Counted from the first letter of the stretch, positions 23,222 through 32,897 are shown. The stretch: 64,000 nucleotides of DNA from DASRFR01 sp035651455 (GCA_035651455.1 DASRFR010000003.1:1-64000); one strand, 5' to 3'. Notes: generated by a model from the sequence alone, not told the origin. Translations and numbers: made by a program.

Positions 23222-24586
23222 ATGATGGGACTAATGATGAGGCACGAACGCTATGTCCGCGAGAAACGTGGATTGACTCGCGTTGGAAGCAGGCTCACGC
23301 TGGCGATCCTAGCGCTCTGTGTCGCCGCATACGCGCAAACGCAACCGCAAATGCCACGCACTATCATCCGCTGCGGGACTTTGATCGATGGATTGTCCGA
23401 GCAGCCGATGAAGGATGTGAGGATCGTGATCGAGGGAGAGAAGATTGTTACGCTCATGCAGTCGCGCGGTCCCGCGGGCCCGGGAGAAACGGGCGCGCGG
23501 ATCATCGACTTGTCGCAGGAGACCTGCCTGCCCGGGCTAATCGACACGCATACTCATGTGCTGCTGCAGGGAGACATCACGGCGGCGGATTACGACGTGC
23601 AACTCTTAAAGCAGTCGCCTGAGTACCGGACGATACTGGCGACGGTGAACGCACGGCGAGCGCTGGATTACGGGTTCACCACTATTCGCGACCTGGAAAC
23701 GGAAGGGGCGGGCTATGCCGACATAGACATTCGCAACGCCATACAGCGCGGCATTATTCCCGGCCCTCGGATGCAGGTAGCTACCCGGGCGCTGGACGTA
23801 ACAGGAGCGTATCCACTGCTGGGATATGCGCCGAATGTGCAGGTGCCACACGGAGTACAGGTGGTGGACGGTCCGGACGAAGCGCGCAAGGCGGTGCGGG
23901 AACAGATCATGCACGGAGCAGACTGGATCAAGGTGTATTCCGACCGCAGTTACCGGGGGAGGGACCATGGCGTGTTGGATGACATACCGACATTCACCAT
24001 GGACGAGTTGCGGGCAATCGTGGATGAAGCTCACCGGGAGAGACATAAGGTGGCGTCGCACGCGATGGCGTTGAATGGCGTGCATAACTCGGTGGAGGCG
24101 GGCGTCGATTCCATTGAGCATGGCAACTACATCAGCGATGCGGATTTGAAGACAATGGCCTCCAGGGGAACCTGGTATGTGCCGACCATTTACGTGGGCG
24201 AGTACGTGGCGCAAGGTCGAGCGGCGGAAGGCGCACCGGTGTGGCTGAAGATGGTGCAGATCCATGAAGACACGTTTCGACGGGCGATGAAGGCTGGCGT
24301 GAAGATTGCGTTCGGGACGGATGCGGGGGGTTTTGACTGGAAGGTAAACCCGGCGAAAGAGTTTTCGTCGATGGTGAAATTCGGGATGACGCCGATGCAG
24401 GCGATCCGGGCCTCGACTGCGTCAGCGGCAGAGCTGCTAGGAATGCAGGACCAAGTGGGAACTATTGCGCCGGGCAGGCTGGCGGATATTGTGGCCGTAC
24501 ACGGCGATGTATTGGCGGATGTCTCGACACTGGAGAAGGTGGACTTTGTGATGAAAGGCGGCGTAGTGGAGCGAGGTCAGAAGTGA
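23222..24586 (+). CDS. Secreted amidohydrolase (imidazolonepropionase-like)
   Basis: 454 residues from ATG 23222, which has GAGG 8 nt before it (ATG 23192 is an upstream alternative). A signal peptide (SRLTLAILALCVAAYAQ) precedes a metal-dependent amidohydrolase of the imidazolonepropionase/prolidase-like group. Metal ligands are visible as D-T-H-T-H (about residue 108), the likely carboxylated Lys in ADWIKVYSD, His in VASHAMA, His in DSIEHGNYI and Asp in AFGTDAGGF. Such secreted enzymes in Acidobacteriota often hydrolyse peptides or cyclic amides; the substrate is not predictable. It is a single-gene unit. Confidence 0.88.
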   Translation: MMGLMMRHERYVREKRGLTRVGSRLTLAILALCVAAYAQTQPQMPRTIIRCGTLIDGLSEQPMKDVRIVIEGEKIVTLMQSRGPAGPGETGARIIDLSQETCLPGLIDTHTHVLLQGDITAADYDVQLLKQSPEYRTILATVNARRALDYGFTTIRDLETEGAGYADIDIRNAIQRGIIPGPRMQVATRALDVTGAYPLLGYAPNVQVPHGVQVVDGPDEARKAVREQIMHGADWIKVYSDRSYRGRDHGVLDDIPTFTMDELRAIVDEAHRERHKVASHAMALNGVHNSVEAGVDSIEHGNYISDADLKTMASRGTWYVPTIYVGEYVAQGRAAEGAPVWLKMVQIHEDTFRRAMKAGVKIAFGTDAGGFDWKVNPAKEFSSMVKFGMTPMQAIRASTASAAELLGMQDQVGTIAPGRLADIVAVHGDVLADVSTLEKVDFVMKGGVVERGQK

Positions 24587-24711
24587 CGGATTAGAGAATG
24601 TGGCCAGGCGGGGAAGCGGTGATCGTTCGATTGATGCGCGGCAGCGCCGATCGTTAGCGCTTCGTCCAAGGTGAAAGTGAGTTCGCAGTCGCGTGGCGAG
24701 CTCGGAGGAGT

Positions 24712-25203
24712 TCACTTCGATAATTTGCGGCGAGGCCGCTGTTTTGCCGAAACTGACCGTATGCTAAGGTTTCCGCGACCGGCGGCCGCGAGAGGGGTTT
24801 TTGCCTGAGCAATTGCGGAGGCGATCAAAGCTTCAATTTCGGGGCGCGACAATGTGTCTGCCGAGTCCAGGCGAATGAAACGATTCTGAGTGCCCGAACC
24901 CAGCAGTATCTTGTGGGGATCGGGAAGAGTCGCACCACGATAGAAGGCCAGGCCCACACCGTTCGCGGCGGCGGCGATGGAGACAATGGAATCGGATGGG
25001 CGCTCGGTAGCAGAGTAACCGATCACGAAGAAATTGTAGTTATCCCAAACCAGTTCGTTGGCGGTTGGGAGCCGCTGCTTCAACGCTTTTCGCAGCGCTC
25101 GAATCAAAGCCTGGTTTGTCGGCTCGAACTTATCGATGAAGCGGTTGAGCTGTTTTTCAGCGTCGGCTGACGCCGACCGAACGGCCTTACCAGCTGCCTT
25201 CAT
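24712..25203 (-). CDS. DUF1801 domain protein (YdhG-like)
   Basis: 163 residues from ATG 25203, with GAGG 5 nt before it. The chain carries the DUF1801 pattern: an N-terminal helix (LNRFIDKFEPTNQALIRALR), A-N-E-L-V-W-D-N-Y-N-F-F-V-I-G-Y, then VGLAFYRGATLPDP and the C-terminal R-F-I-R-L. Proteins of this small cytosolic family include the B. subtilis frataxin-like iron chaperone, but most members have no known role. The basic C-terminal tail (RPRRKLSK) is unusual. It is divergent from the MBL-fold gene at 25258. Confidence 0.8.
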   Translation of the reverse strand: MKAAGKAVRSASADAEKQLNRFIDKFEPTNQALIRALRKALKQRLPTANELVWDNYNFFVIGYSATERPSDSIVSIAAAANGVGLAFYRGATLPDPHKILLGSGTQNRFIRLDSADTLSRPEIEALIASAIAQAKTPLAAAGRGNLSIRSVSAKQRPRRKLSK

Positions 25204-25257
25204 ACGGCCTCACTTTTCGCACAATAGCCTAGCACAATAACATGCAGAGGTTACGAC

Positions 25258-26229
25258 ATGAGAAGGAGGGACGGGAAAAAGGTGAACGATCTTATGCAGG
25301 TGGTATCTCGTTCTAGACTTATGGCCCTACTGATCCCGGCGTTAGCTTTTTGCCTTATCTCACAAATGGCAGCGGAGGAAGCGGCGTCACAGGGTCGCAC
25401 CAAGGTGGTGATGCTGGGAACGGGCACACCGCTGCCGGATCCGGATCGGTCCGGGCCCGCGGTTGCGGTAGTGGTAAACGGGAGTGCTTACCTGGTGGAC
25501 TGTGGCGTGAATGTAGTGCGGCGGGCAGCCGCGGGAAAGAATGCAGGCATAGAGGGACTGGAGCCCAAGGACCTGAAGATCGTATTTATCACCCACTTAC
25601 ATTCCGACCACACACTGGGGTATCCGGACTTGATCTTCACGCCGTGGGTAATGGAGCGAACGGAACCGCTGTCGGCATACGGCCCGCGAGGTCTCAGAAA
25701 AATGACACAGCACATCCAACGGGCATGGGACAAAGACATCTATGTGCGGACGCACGGGTTGGAGAAAGCTAACAAGACAGGATACAGGGTCGTGGTGCAC
25801 GAGATCGCCGCGGGAATGGTGTATCGGGATGCCAATGTCACAGTCACGGCATTCGCGGTGAAACATGGTAGCTGGGACCAGGCATTCGGATACCGCTTCG
25901 ATACAACAGACCGGCGGATCGTAATCTCCGGAGATACAGCGCCGACGGATGAAGTAGTGAAAGCCTGCGCCGGATGCGATGTGTTGCTGCACGAAGTGTA
26001 TGACCCAAACCGGGAGAAGATTCGAGACAGCGAGCAGAAGCAGGAATACTTCCATGCGTTTCATACCTCGCCGCAGGAGTTAGGAGAGATAGCTGCGCGA
26101 GCGCATCCGAAGCTGCTCGTCCTCTATCATCAAGTGATGGGCGAGCGGCCGGAGCCAGAGTTAATCGAGCAGATGAAGAGGAGTTACTCGGGCAAGTTCG
26201 TTTCGGCGCGCGACCTGGATGTGTATTGA
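25258..26229 (+). CDS. Secreted MBL-fold metallohydrolase (RNase Z/arylsulfatase-like)
   Basis: 323 residues. AGAGG lies 7 nt before the ATG. A hydrophobic signal (LMALLIPALAFCLISQMAA) is followed by a metallo-beta-lactamase fold: VVMLGTGTPLPDPDRSGP (near 50-67, the RNase Z/arylsulfatase-type start), the metal motif H-L-H-S-D-H (about 121-126), VKHGSWDQAFGYR, VISGDTAPTDEVV and LLHEVYDP, then VLYHQVM near the end. Because it is exported, it is more likely a phosphodiesterase- or sulfatase-like enzyme than a tRNA nuclease. Its last 46 nt overlap the end of msrQ on the other strand. Confidence 0.88.
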   Translation: MRRRDGKKVNDLMQVVSRSRLMALLIPALAFCLISQMAAEEAASQGRTKVVMLGTGTPLPDPDRSGPAVAVVVNGSAYLVDCGVNVVRRAAAGKNAGIEGLEPKDLKIVFITHLHSDHTLGYPDLIFTPWVMERTEPLSAYGPRGLRKMTQHIQRAWDKDIYVRTHGLEKANKTGYRVVVHEIAAGMVYRDANVTVTAFAVKHGSWDQAFGYRFDTTDRRIVISGDTAPTDEVVKACAGCDVLLHEVYDPNREKIRDSEQKQEYFHAFHTSPQELGEIAARAHPKLLVLYHQVMGERPEPELIEQMKRSYSGKFVSARDLDVY

Positions 26230-26846
26230 AGCTGCGGCGCAATCGGGAGATGGGACGAAGGCTTCATGGATTTTGCCGTCCAAACAAAGACGCGATAAGC
26301 CAATAGGAGAGCAAGGACTGCAGCATATTGCAGAGGCTTGCGGATGTCCGCCTTTACCAACCACCAGTAGTGGATAACACCGCAGATCGCACTTACATAG
26401 ATAAGTTGGTGCAGGAGGTTCCAGCGGCGTCCGCCAAGGCGGCGGATCCAACCGGCAGTCGAGGTGGCCGCGAGTGGTATGAGCAGCACAAAGGCTGTGA
26501 GACCCACGGTGATGAAGCGGCGCTCAGCGATGTCCTTCAGCATGGCGTGGACATCAAAAAATTTGTCGAGCCAGATGTAAGTGGTGAAATGAAGGCTGGC
26601 GTAAAAGAAAGCAAACAAGCCAACCATGCGGCGGAAGCGGATAAGCCAGAGCTGCCCTGTAAGTTTGCGCAGCGGAGTAATAGAGAGAGTGACCAGGAGT
26701 AAGATGAGGGTCCAGTCGCCAGTGGAATGAGTAATCACCTCGATGGGATTGGCACCGAGCAGCCCGTGAAAGCCTTTCCACGCCAGGCGGGCGAGAGGCG
26801 CCAAACACGCGAAGAAAACGAATATTTTGGCCCAGCGGATCGTCAT
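26184..26846 (-). CDS. msrQ: Protein-methionine-sulfoxide reductase, haem-binding membrane subunit
   Basis: 220 residues with about six membrane helices. The YedZ/MsrQ signature is clear: GANPIEVITHSTGDWTLILL near the start with the conserved His, SITPLRKLTG, RRMVGLFAFFYASLHF with the second His, and RRWNLLHQLIYVSAICGVIH with two more. MsrQ takes electrons from the respiratory chain through its haems and passes them to periplasmic MsrP, which repairs oxidised methionine. Start and stop of the two genes overlap (TGATG), so they are coupled. The C-terminal tail of about 30 polar residues runs into the convergent MBL gene. Confidence 0.93.
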   Translation of the reverse strand: MTIRWAKIFVFFACLAPLARLAWKGFHGLLGANPIEVITHSTGDWTLILLLVTLSITPLRKLTGQLWLIRFRRMVGLFAFFYASLHFTTYIWLDKFFDVHAMLKDIAERRFITVGLTAFVLLIPLAATSTAGWIRRLGGRRWNLLHQLIYVSAICGVIHYWWLVKADIRKPLQYAAVLALLLAYRVFVWTAKSMKPSSHLPIAPQLQYTSRSRAETNLPE

Positions 26847-27805
26847 CAGAAATATTTCTTGAGGTCCATCCCAGAATACAAGCTCGCGACCTGGTCAGCA
26901 TAGCCGTTGAACATCAAGGTGGGACGCTTGTGGAATTCGCCAAGGCGGCGCTCCGTGGCCTGGCTCCAGCGAGGGTGATCGACGTTGGGATTTACGTTGG
27001 AGTAGAAGCCATACTCGTTGGGAGCGGCGACGTTCCAAGAGTTGAGCGGCTGCTTATCAGTGAAATTGACCTTCACGATGGTCTTCGCGCTTTTGAAGCC
27101 ATATTTCCAGGGCACGACCACGCGCAAGGGAGCTCCATCCTGATTGGGGAGAACTTCGCCGTACATGCCAAAGCAGAGCAGAGTCAGCGGGTGCATGGCT
27201 TCGTCCATACGCAAGCCTTCCACGTAAGGCCATTGCAGCACGGAGACGCGCTGGCCAGGCATGCGCGATGGGTCGTAGAGGGAGACAAATTCGACGAACC
27301 TGGCCTTGGGCAGCGGGTCGACCTTGTTGATGAGAACACTAAGGGGAAACCCGATCCAGGGCACGACGATCGACCAGCCTTCAACGCAGCGGTGCCGGTA
27401 GATGCGCTCCTCGGGAGGCGCGAATTTGAGGATGCTATCGACATCGAGCTTCTGCTTTTTCTTGACCAGGCCGGTGATTTCCAGGGTCCAGGGACGGGTT
27501 TTGAAGTCCTTGGCAAGAGCGGCGGGTTCGTACTTGTCGGTCGAAAATTCGTAATAGTTGTTGTAGTTGGAGACGTCCTTGAAAGGGGTGATCGGTTCGG
27601 AGGTGCTGAACTTGCTTTTCTGGATGCCGGGAATCTGCGCGTTGGCGCGAACAGGGGCGGGAGCGGCAAAATTGAGCAGACGAGATCCGGCAATGGCGGC
27701 AGCGCCGGCAGCGGCTGCGGCGGTCAGGAAGTTGCGGCGGTTCAGATACAGGCGCCGCGGTGTGATTTCGGAGGACGGGATATCGGATGACTTTTTTATC
27801 AACAT
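26846..27805 (-). CDS. msrP: Protein-methionine-sulfoxide reductase, molybdopterin catalytic subunit
   Basis: 319 residues from ATG 27805; a much longer open frame extends upstream but is not protein-like. A twin-arginine signal (NRRNFLTAAAAAG, RR at 23-24) exports the folded molybdoenzyme. The sulfite-oxidase fold follows, with the Mo-ligand Cys140 in YRHRCVEGWSI and the conserved VVPWKYGFKSAKTIVKV near the C-terminus, then NPNVDHPRWSQATER. It reduces methionine sulfoxide in periplasmic proteins with electrons from MsrQ. It overlaps msrQ by one base. Confidence 0.94.
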   Translation of the reverse strand: MLIKKSSDIPSSEITPRRLYLNRRNFLTAAAAAGAAAIAGSRLLNFAAPAPVRANAQIPGIQKSKFSTSEPITPFKDVSNYNNYYEFSTDKYEPAALAKDFKTRPWTLEITGLVKKKQKLDVDSILKFAPPEERIYRHRCVEGWSIVVPWIGFPLSVLINKVDPLPKARFVEFVSLYDPSRMPGQRVSVLQWPYVEGLRMDEAMHPLTLLCFGMYGEVLPNQDGAPLRVVVPWKYGFKSAKTIVKVNFTDKQPLNSWNVAAPNEYGFYSNVNPNVDHPRWSQATERRLGEFHKRPTLMFNGYADQVASLYSGMDLKKYF

Positions 27806-27973
27806 AGTATGAAGGACCAGCGCAGCTCCTATGAACGGTGCTCTTCTATAAGGATACGACGCTTGGGGGCTGGAAAAGTTGCATGGGAGGGCAAGATGGG
27901 GGGCGAGGGACAAGTGGAGCAGCGGGAGAAAAATCCGAGCCCGGGGCCAGCGGGAGGTCATCGAATTGAAGGC

Positions 27974-28513
27974 ATGAAACAGAACCTGGAGTACACGATA
28001 TCGCTTCTGGAGCGGACGCCGGCGGCGCTGGATGCACTGGTGCGGGACCTGCCGGAGACCTGGACACATCGTAACGAAGGGGAGAAGACCTGGAGCGTGT
28101 TCGACGTCGTCGGGCACCTGATTCATGGCGAACGGACGGACTGGATCCCGCGGGCCAGGATGATCCTTGAGCACGGGGAGACACGAGCGTTCGAGCCATT
28201 CGACCGCTGGGCACAGGAGCGCGCCAGCCAGGAAAAGTCGCTGGGGGAATTGCTGGATGAATTTGCGCGGGCGCGGGAGGAGAGTCTGCGGGAACTGCGC
28301 GGGTTTAACTTGCGGGCAGAGGACCTGGAGCGGAGAGGGCGACATCCGGCGCTGGGATCGGTGAATCTGTCGCAGCTGCTGGCGACGTGGGCGGGACATG
28401 ATTTGACGCACCTGCACCAGGTGTCGAGGATCATGGCGCATCAATACCGGGAGGCGGTAGGTCCGTGGAGCGCGTATCTCGGGGTCATGCAGTGCGCCGG
28501 ACACAGCACCTAG
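27974..28513 (+). CDS. DinB-like family protein
   Basis: 179 residues from ATG 27974, where the domain begins; ATG 27896 is possible. The protein is a four-helix bundle of the DinB/YfiT type: MKQNLEYTISLLERTPAALD, then WSVFDVVGHLIHGERTDWIP with the first His, and LLATWAGHDLTHLHQVSRI near the end with the other metal-binding His residues. Members bind a divalent metal, and some are thiol-dependent transferases; the substrate here is unknown. It is divergent from msrP with about 170 nt between. Confidence 0.82.
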   Translation: MKQNLEYTISLLERTPAALDALVRDLPETWTHRNEGEKTWSVFDVVGHLIHGERTDWIPRARMILEHGETRAFEPFDRWAQERASQEKSLGELLDEFARAREESLRELRGFNLRAEDLERRGRHPALGSVNLSQLLATWAGHDLTHLHQVSRIMAHQYREAVGPWSAYLGVMQCAGHST

Positions 28514-28654
28514 TAAGGGGCGGTTAGTGGGGGCAGGCACACGAGAGGGACAGGGTGGTGCAGGTTCGGAATCAGCGTACTGAGATCAGGCGTCGAGATC
28601 AGCGGGCGAGAGCATTTTAAAAAATTATAAGTGCGGGGCCGAGTCGCGCACTGA

Positions 28655-28876
28655 ATGGTTCTTCCCCCAAAAAACGATTCAATGCCAGGTACTCGGCCGA
28701 AGTTCGGACATCATATGCCGCGCGGAAAGAAGGTCAAGATAAAAATTACTGTAGGTGACGAAAAATCGACAATGGTCGATGAGTTTTTATACGGCAAGGG
28801 AAGATCTATGGTACCTGGTATCCAGGTACATACCTTGAAGGGCTGGAAAGTCTCAAAGTTAGAAAAATCGGGGTAG
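28655..28876 (+). CDS. Small basic hypothetical protein
   Basis: 73 residues, or 64 from ATG 28682. The composition is protein-like, with a run of alternating Lys and hydrophobic residues (RGKKVKIKITVGDEKSTMVD) suggesting a small beta-rich domain. Third codon positions are poor in G and C compared with neighbours, which suggests transfer or drift. No family recognised and no clear ribosome binding site. Confidence 0.4.
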   Translation: MVLPPKNDSMPGTRPKFGHHMPRGKKVKIKITVGDEKSTMVDEFLYGKGRSMVPGIQVHTLKGWKVSKLEKSG

Positions 28877-29400
28877 TAACTGAATGTTTGATCTGCGAAG
28901 TTGATAGCCCCCATCGACGAGTGCCGCTAGTTTTACCCGCGTCTCTACCTTTCTTCCGGCCGCTAACTTCCTCGTGTACTTAAGTTCTTCCAGTCTCATT
29001 TCGCGAATCGTGCGACCGCCCCGAATAGCCGTGGATCAATACGATTGTTCCCATCAATGTATATCAATTTGTTGGATATCAATACGTTGAGCGCCCGGTG
29101 AGAAGGCAGCGCGTTCACCTCTGAAGCTGCCTATCGTCTAAGCAGGCATGGTGAGAGCCGCCAGCCAAGGTTGGCGTAGCAGCGCGATGGGCTAACGGCG
29201 TAAGGTCTGGTCCCTTTCCAGGCGCAGCTGGGGAATGCGCTCATGGCGCAGCTGGGGAATGCGCTCATGGCGCAGCTGCGTGCCCTTTCGAGTGGACGGA
29301 AGGGTTCCCGCTGCCAGGTTGGCAGGGTACACTGGGGCCTTACTTGCCCATCCCAACCCTTGCGGGCAAGGTTCTGAAGCGCCACGGAAAGAGACTCCTC
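28877..29400. other. Gene-poor stretch with a tandem repeat
   Basis: No reliable gene. A minus-strand frame of 46 codons (28859-28999) has no ribosome binding site. From 28940 to 29090 the DNA is AT-rich. The 24-bp tandem repeat described separately lies at 29221-29278. Confidence 0.45.
29221..29278. repeat. 24-bp tandem repeat, 2.4 copies
   Basis: The unit GGCGCAGCTGGGGAATGCGC plus TCAT is present at 29221-29244 and 29245-29268, identical, with a partial third copy to 29278. In one frame it reads MAQLGNAL repeated, but no gene is evident. Confidence 0.85.
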
Positions 29401-30573
29401 ATGTTAAAGACCATAATTTCGACAATGGCCGTAGTGTGCGTAGTTCTGATCATGCTGGCGCATGACGCGCAAGGGCAGAAATCGCCCATGGCGATCGGGA
29501 CAGTGGTGACCGAGGGCTTGCCCTTTCGCTGTACCGGCAACAGCTGGGGAATGCCGGGGATGACCTGCCAGGTCGCGCAAGTGACAGGCTGCCCTAACTC
29601 GGAAACGCTGGGCTTCACTTATGCCTACAAGACGCAGAAGGGCACTCCCCTGGGGACGATTGTGCTGTTCAGCGGGGCAGGCGGTACCGCACCGTCGGGT
29701 TCACGGCAGGGGAGCGCATCCGGCTATACGTCGGAATATTTCTCCCGCGACTACAACGTGGTGCAGATCGCGTGGGATTGGGATTGGGAACGAACGAACG
29801 CGCCCGGACACACGACTTACGCGGCAAGCATTCTGAACGCGGCGTGCCGACCGGCGACATTTCTGAATTTCGTGCAGAACAATACGCTGTTGAACCCGCG
29901 AAACCTGATGTGCGCGCAAGGGGCGAGCGCCGGGTCGGGAGCGGTAGCGTACGCGCTGGTGTGGTACGGCGCCGATCAATATATAAGGAGCGCGGAACTG
30001 CTGGCGGGACCGGTGTTTGGCAACATCGAGCAGGGCTGCTACGTTCCGCCCAATCCGCCGCCGCCGGGGCCGGAACAGATCTGCGCGAAAGTAAGAGGTC
30101 AGGAACAGTTCGGATGCAATAACCAATACGGGCGAACATCGGAGTGGAACGACATGCCGCAATACATACCCGGGGCGGTGTCGTCGGTACGCAGGTGGAC
30201 GAATGACAGCAGCTGTAACGCGGGTCGGCCGACATCGTCGGCGTCGAACCAAAACTGGTTGGACATGAGCATCGTGAACGGCAAGGGCGGCAACTTCAGT
30301 TTCCCCAACACCTCGATTGCGGGGTGGTTGTGCTCGACGTACCGGCGGGGGAGCTGCGATCCGGGGAGCGGATGTCCGAATAACTCGTCGGCACAGGGCG
30401 AGTACTTCTATAACGTTTTCACGAAGGCAGATCATCCGCAGCCGAATTACTCAGTAACTGGCATTCTGGAATGCAACGGAGCCGAGGGGCTCAACGACAC
30501 AGGAGCGACAACCCCCGATGGGACGCCGACCATGACGGCAGTGGTCAATGATATGAGCCTGAGCTGCCGGTGA
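29401..30573 (+). CDS. Secreted alpha/beta-hydrolase-like protein
   Basis: 390 residues from ATG 29401; a TTG at 29344 is rejected because the extra residues spoil the signal peptide. The signal is MAVVCVVLIMLAHDAQG. The mature protein has TIVLFSGAGGTAPSG, an oxyanion-type strand and glycine turn, and later LMCAQGASAGSGAVAYAL, where the Ser in G-A-S-A-G fits a lipase/esterase nucleophile. Several Cys residues (about ten) suggest disulfides in the periplasm or outside. The rest is not recognised. It is a stand-alone gene. Confidence 0.65.
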   Translation: MLKTIISTMAVVCVVLIMLAHDAQGQKSPMAIGTVVTEGLPFRCTGNSWGMPGMTCQVAQVTGCPNSETLGFTYAYKTQKGTPLGTIVLFSGAGGTAPSGSRQGSASGYTSEYFSRDYNVVQIAWDWDWERTNAPGHTTYAASILNAACRPATFLNFVQNNTLLNPRNLMCAQGASAGSGAVAYALVWYGADQYIRSAELLAGPVFGNIEQGCYVPPNPPPPGPEQICAKVRGQEQFGCNNQYGRTSEWNDMPQYIPGAVSSVRRWTNDSSCNAGRPTSSASNQNWLDMSIVNGKGGNFSFPNTSIAGWLCSTYRRGSCDPGSGCPNNSSAQGEYFYNVFTKADHPQPNYSVTGILECNGAEGLNDTGATTPDGTPTMTAVVNDMSLSCR

Positions 30574-30729
30574 GAGGGGTTGAGGGATGGCGATAGCTTT
30601 TGCGACAGGAATGATGAGAGTTGGATGACCGGGGTTAGGAAGAAAGGAAGATAGACTGCCTGAGCCTCGCGACCTACGTTTTGCAAACATCGCAAAAGAG
30701 GGTTACCCCGCCTTGTCCACTTGACAGTT

Positions 30730-31056
30730 TCATCGGCAATCAGCGATAGCTATTTCGGGTCGATGCGGGTTGTATTTGACGCGACACGCAGAGCGTGCCC
30801 GTGGCAAGGCCAATCGAACAGCAGCTTCGCTTTCGCCTTGGATACCGGAATCGGCCCACACCGTATATTCGCGACTCGCGACGGCATAGGCTACCTTATA
30901 TTCCGCTTTCCAGGTCACCTGCCCGCCCGATTTGGTCTGAAGGGCGTGGTCAGCGACGATTCTGGTTTCCTGAACGGTTCCTTGCACCAGCGGCCATCTC
31001 GCCGCTTGTTGCTTTTGGTGCAAGAAGGCGAATAGCGCAATTGCGATAACGAGCAC
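30730..31056 (-). CDS. DUF3592-like membrane-anchored protein
   Basis: 108 residues from GTG 31056. One N-terminal hydrophobic helix (VIAIALFAFLH) is followed by the DUF3592 pattern: ARWPLVQGTVQETRIV, a strand-rich middle (VTWKAEYKVAYAVASREYTV), and the closing C-R-V-K-Y-N-P-H-R-P. Such proteins usually have a second helix at the C-terminus; here the chain ends after IAIADCR, so it may be shortened. The frame is open upstream of the GTG for about 40 codons (C-L-L-L-R-L-A-R-A), so the true start may lie further up. Function unknown. Confidence 0.6.
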   Translation of the reverse strand: MLVIAIALFAFLHQKQQAARWPLVQGTVQETRIVADHALQTKSGGQVTWKAEYKVAYAVASREYTVWADSGIQGESEAAVRLALPRARSACRVKYNPHRPEIAIADCR

Positions 31057-31964
31057 CGCGGCGAACTGCGCCGTAGCACGAATGCCTGTTGTCCATTTAC
31101 CGCGACGCCGTGCCCTTGCGAGCCTGAGCAGCAGACATAGTTCAACGATCCACCCACATATTGTAGTGCTGTCCTGCGTTGCTCGGCGTATGCGATCGTA
31201 CGACAGTGTCCGTACGCCGTTGGCGGCTCAGGAAACTTCGGTGCGATTGCAAGCGACCGAAGTAGAAGCCCGAGCCTGAATTTCCTGAAGGCGCCACACG
31301 CGAACCGTGAGCAGGAAAATTGCGTTACGGGAGAGTGGCCTCGACTGAGGCGAAAAATGAAGGTGAATCGATTGGAGAGGCTTACGATGCGACTTCTGTG
31401 ATCCGGATAATGACCTTGTGCCGACGCTGCTTCGTTAGACGCGAGGAATGTCAAAGTATCCCCTGACGAATCCCTTCTAACACAACAGAATCGACGATGT
31501 GACCTCCGTTGACGTCCAGAGTCATTCCGCGCTCGCACGCGTTTGTAGACGTTGTAGAACGCTTCCTCAAGCAAATTGTAAAGAAAATCCGTTTACAGCG
31601 GCAGGAACGCAGAAAACTTGCGAAGGACCGACGCGGATCATGAAATGGCGGCTTAGCGGAACGGGGAGGTAGCCAGACCTCGCTCGAAGATATTCTGCCC
31701 GATGTCATCTCTCGCCCCCGGTGCCCCAGCAGGGTCCGCGTTCGTTCTCTTGGACGAGAACCTGGGTGCGGCTCTCGGGCATAGACCGCGACACCACTGA
31801 GAACGCCAGAATCGACAGCTCTCCAATACCCCACAATGTATTTTGAATTATGCAAGACCGGGCCGTGACGTATTTCACCCAAGTTGTTTGCAACTATGCG
31901 AACATGGGGTCGTTACTCACATCAATAAATCGCAGCTTACGATCAGTTCCTCTGAGCCATGTCA
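31057..31964. other. Gene-poor stretch
   Basis: About 900 bases without a supported gene. Several long but shadow-like frames exist on the minus strand (31451-31882 is the longest) with Arg- and Ser-rich composition and no ribosome binding site. Fragments such as EEAFYNVYKRVRA near 31540 look like decayed coding sequence, but nothing can be named. Confidence 0.45.
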
Positions 31965-32897
31965 TCACATTTGGGGGAAAATAGAGCTGCTCTTCGGGTA
32001 CTCCCTCATGGCGGCTAGAAAAGCTGCATACTGTGCATTGTCCCAATCGTCGAAAATCGGCCTACGGCTCATTCCCGCCAGTGGTGACAATATGGTGACG
32101 ACGCCTTTACCGTCGTTGACGACCATAAACTTAGGTGTTCGATTCAACAGACTGGACTTATAAAAAACTAATGCCGTCAGTTCCTTGAACTGGATGGGAT
32201 GAAGAGGGTACTTCTGACATTTCGGAAGTCCAATTAACTTTAACGCCCCACCGTCTTGCAGGGCCGCTACTATACCCACTTTGCCCATTCGTATCGAAAT
32301 CAGCAGACCAAAAGGGGAATCGCGGAAATCGAACGGATGCTCAATTGTTTTAGGCATCTGTGTACGCACAACGAAAATCGATGCTGCGGAACGCCGTTGC
32401 CCGAAGGCGTTATAAAATGAAAATTTAGGCGAGAAGCTTGTAGAAAGATTTGATGCAAATGGAATCGTTTCAAGGTTTCTCGCGGCACTATGGGTCTACG
32501 CGAGATCTAGTTTCAGCAAATACTCCTTGTAGAGCAGGCCATACAAGATTTTGCCAAGCCACAGAAATAGTACCTTTGGACCCAGCCTTCAGACTGCACT
32601 CGCGTTACGACTGGTAGCAAGCTTCACTTTGTTCTCTATTGGTGCGAGATGCTTATTGTTGCACGGCTTGCAGCATGGGATGGTTAGCTGCTTGTAGGGT
32701 ATTGAGGTGCCATTGAGCAGAACAAGCCGCTGATCCAGTAGTTTGAAACGCTTCTGCAGCCACTTGGGGATTACGTGCTCTTCTGAGCGATTCTCGACAC
32801 CCAAACTACATCCGCACAGGAAGCAAATGCGCGGACCGAAACGCCGCTTTTCCACGGCGTCAAAGAGCGGTAATGCGTCTTTTTGTTTTGAAACCAT
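31965..32897 (-). pseudogene. Frameshifted HNH-endonuclease-like gene
   Basis: Three frames in order suggest one broken protein of about 310 residues. 32897-32589 gives ICFLCGCSLGVENRSEEHVI then P-K-W-L, and later CCKPCNNKHL, the two-Cys pairs and E-H of an HNH nuclease. Near 32530-32560 another frame reads W-L-G-K-I-L-Y-G-L-L-Y-K-E-Y. The frame at 32369-31965 then continues with FDFRDSPFGLLISIRMGKVG. At least two frameshifts and stops separate them. Base composition is AT-richer than average. Such HNH genes are common in mobile DNA. Confidence 0.6.

Noticed and set aside
26846..28540. The 564-codon open frame that extends msrP upstream
   Set aside because: The first 245 codons are Arg/Pro-rich antisense of the DinB gene. 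The twin-arginine signal fixes the start at 27805.
28859..28999. Minus-strand 46-codon frame with a basic helical protein
   Set aside because: No ribosome binding site, overlaps the end of another candidate gene, and no conserved feature.
31451..31882. Minus-strand 143-codon frame
   Set aside because: Arg/Ser-rich, no ribosome binding site, no domain; probably decayed or non-coding DNA.
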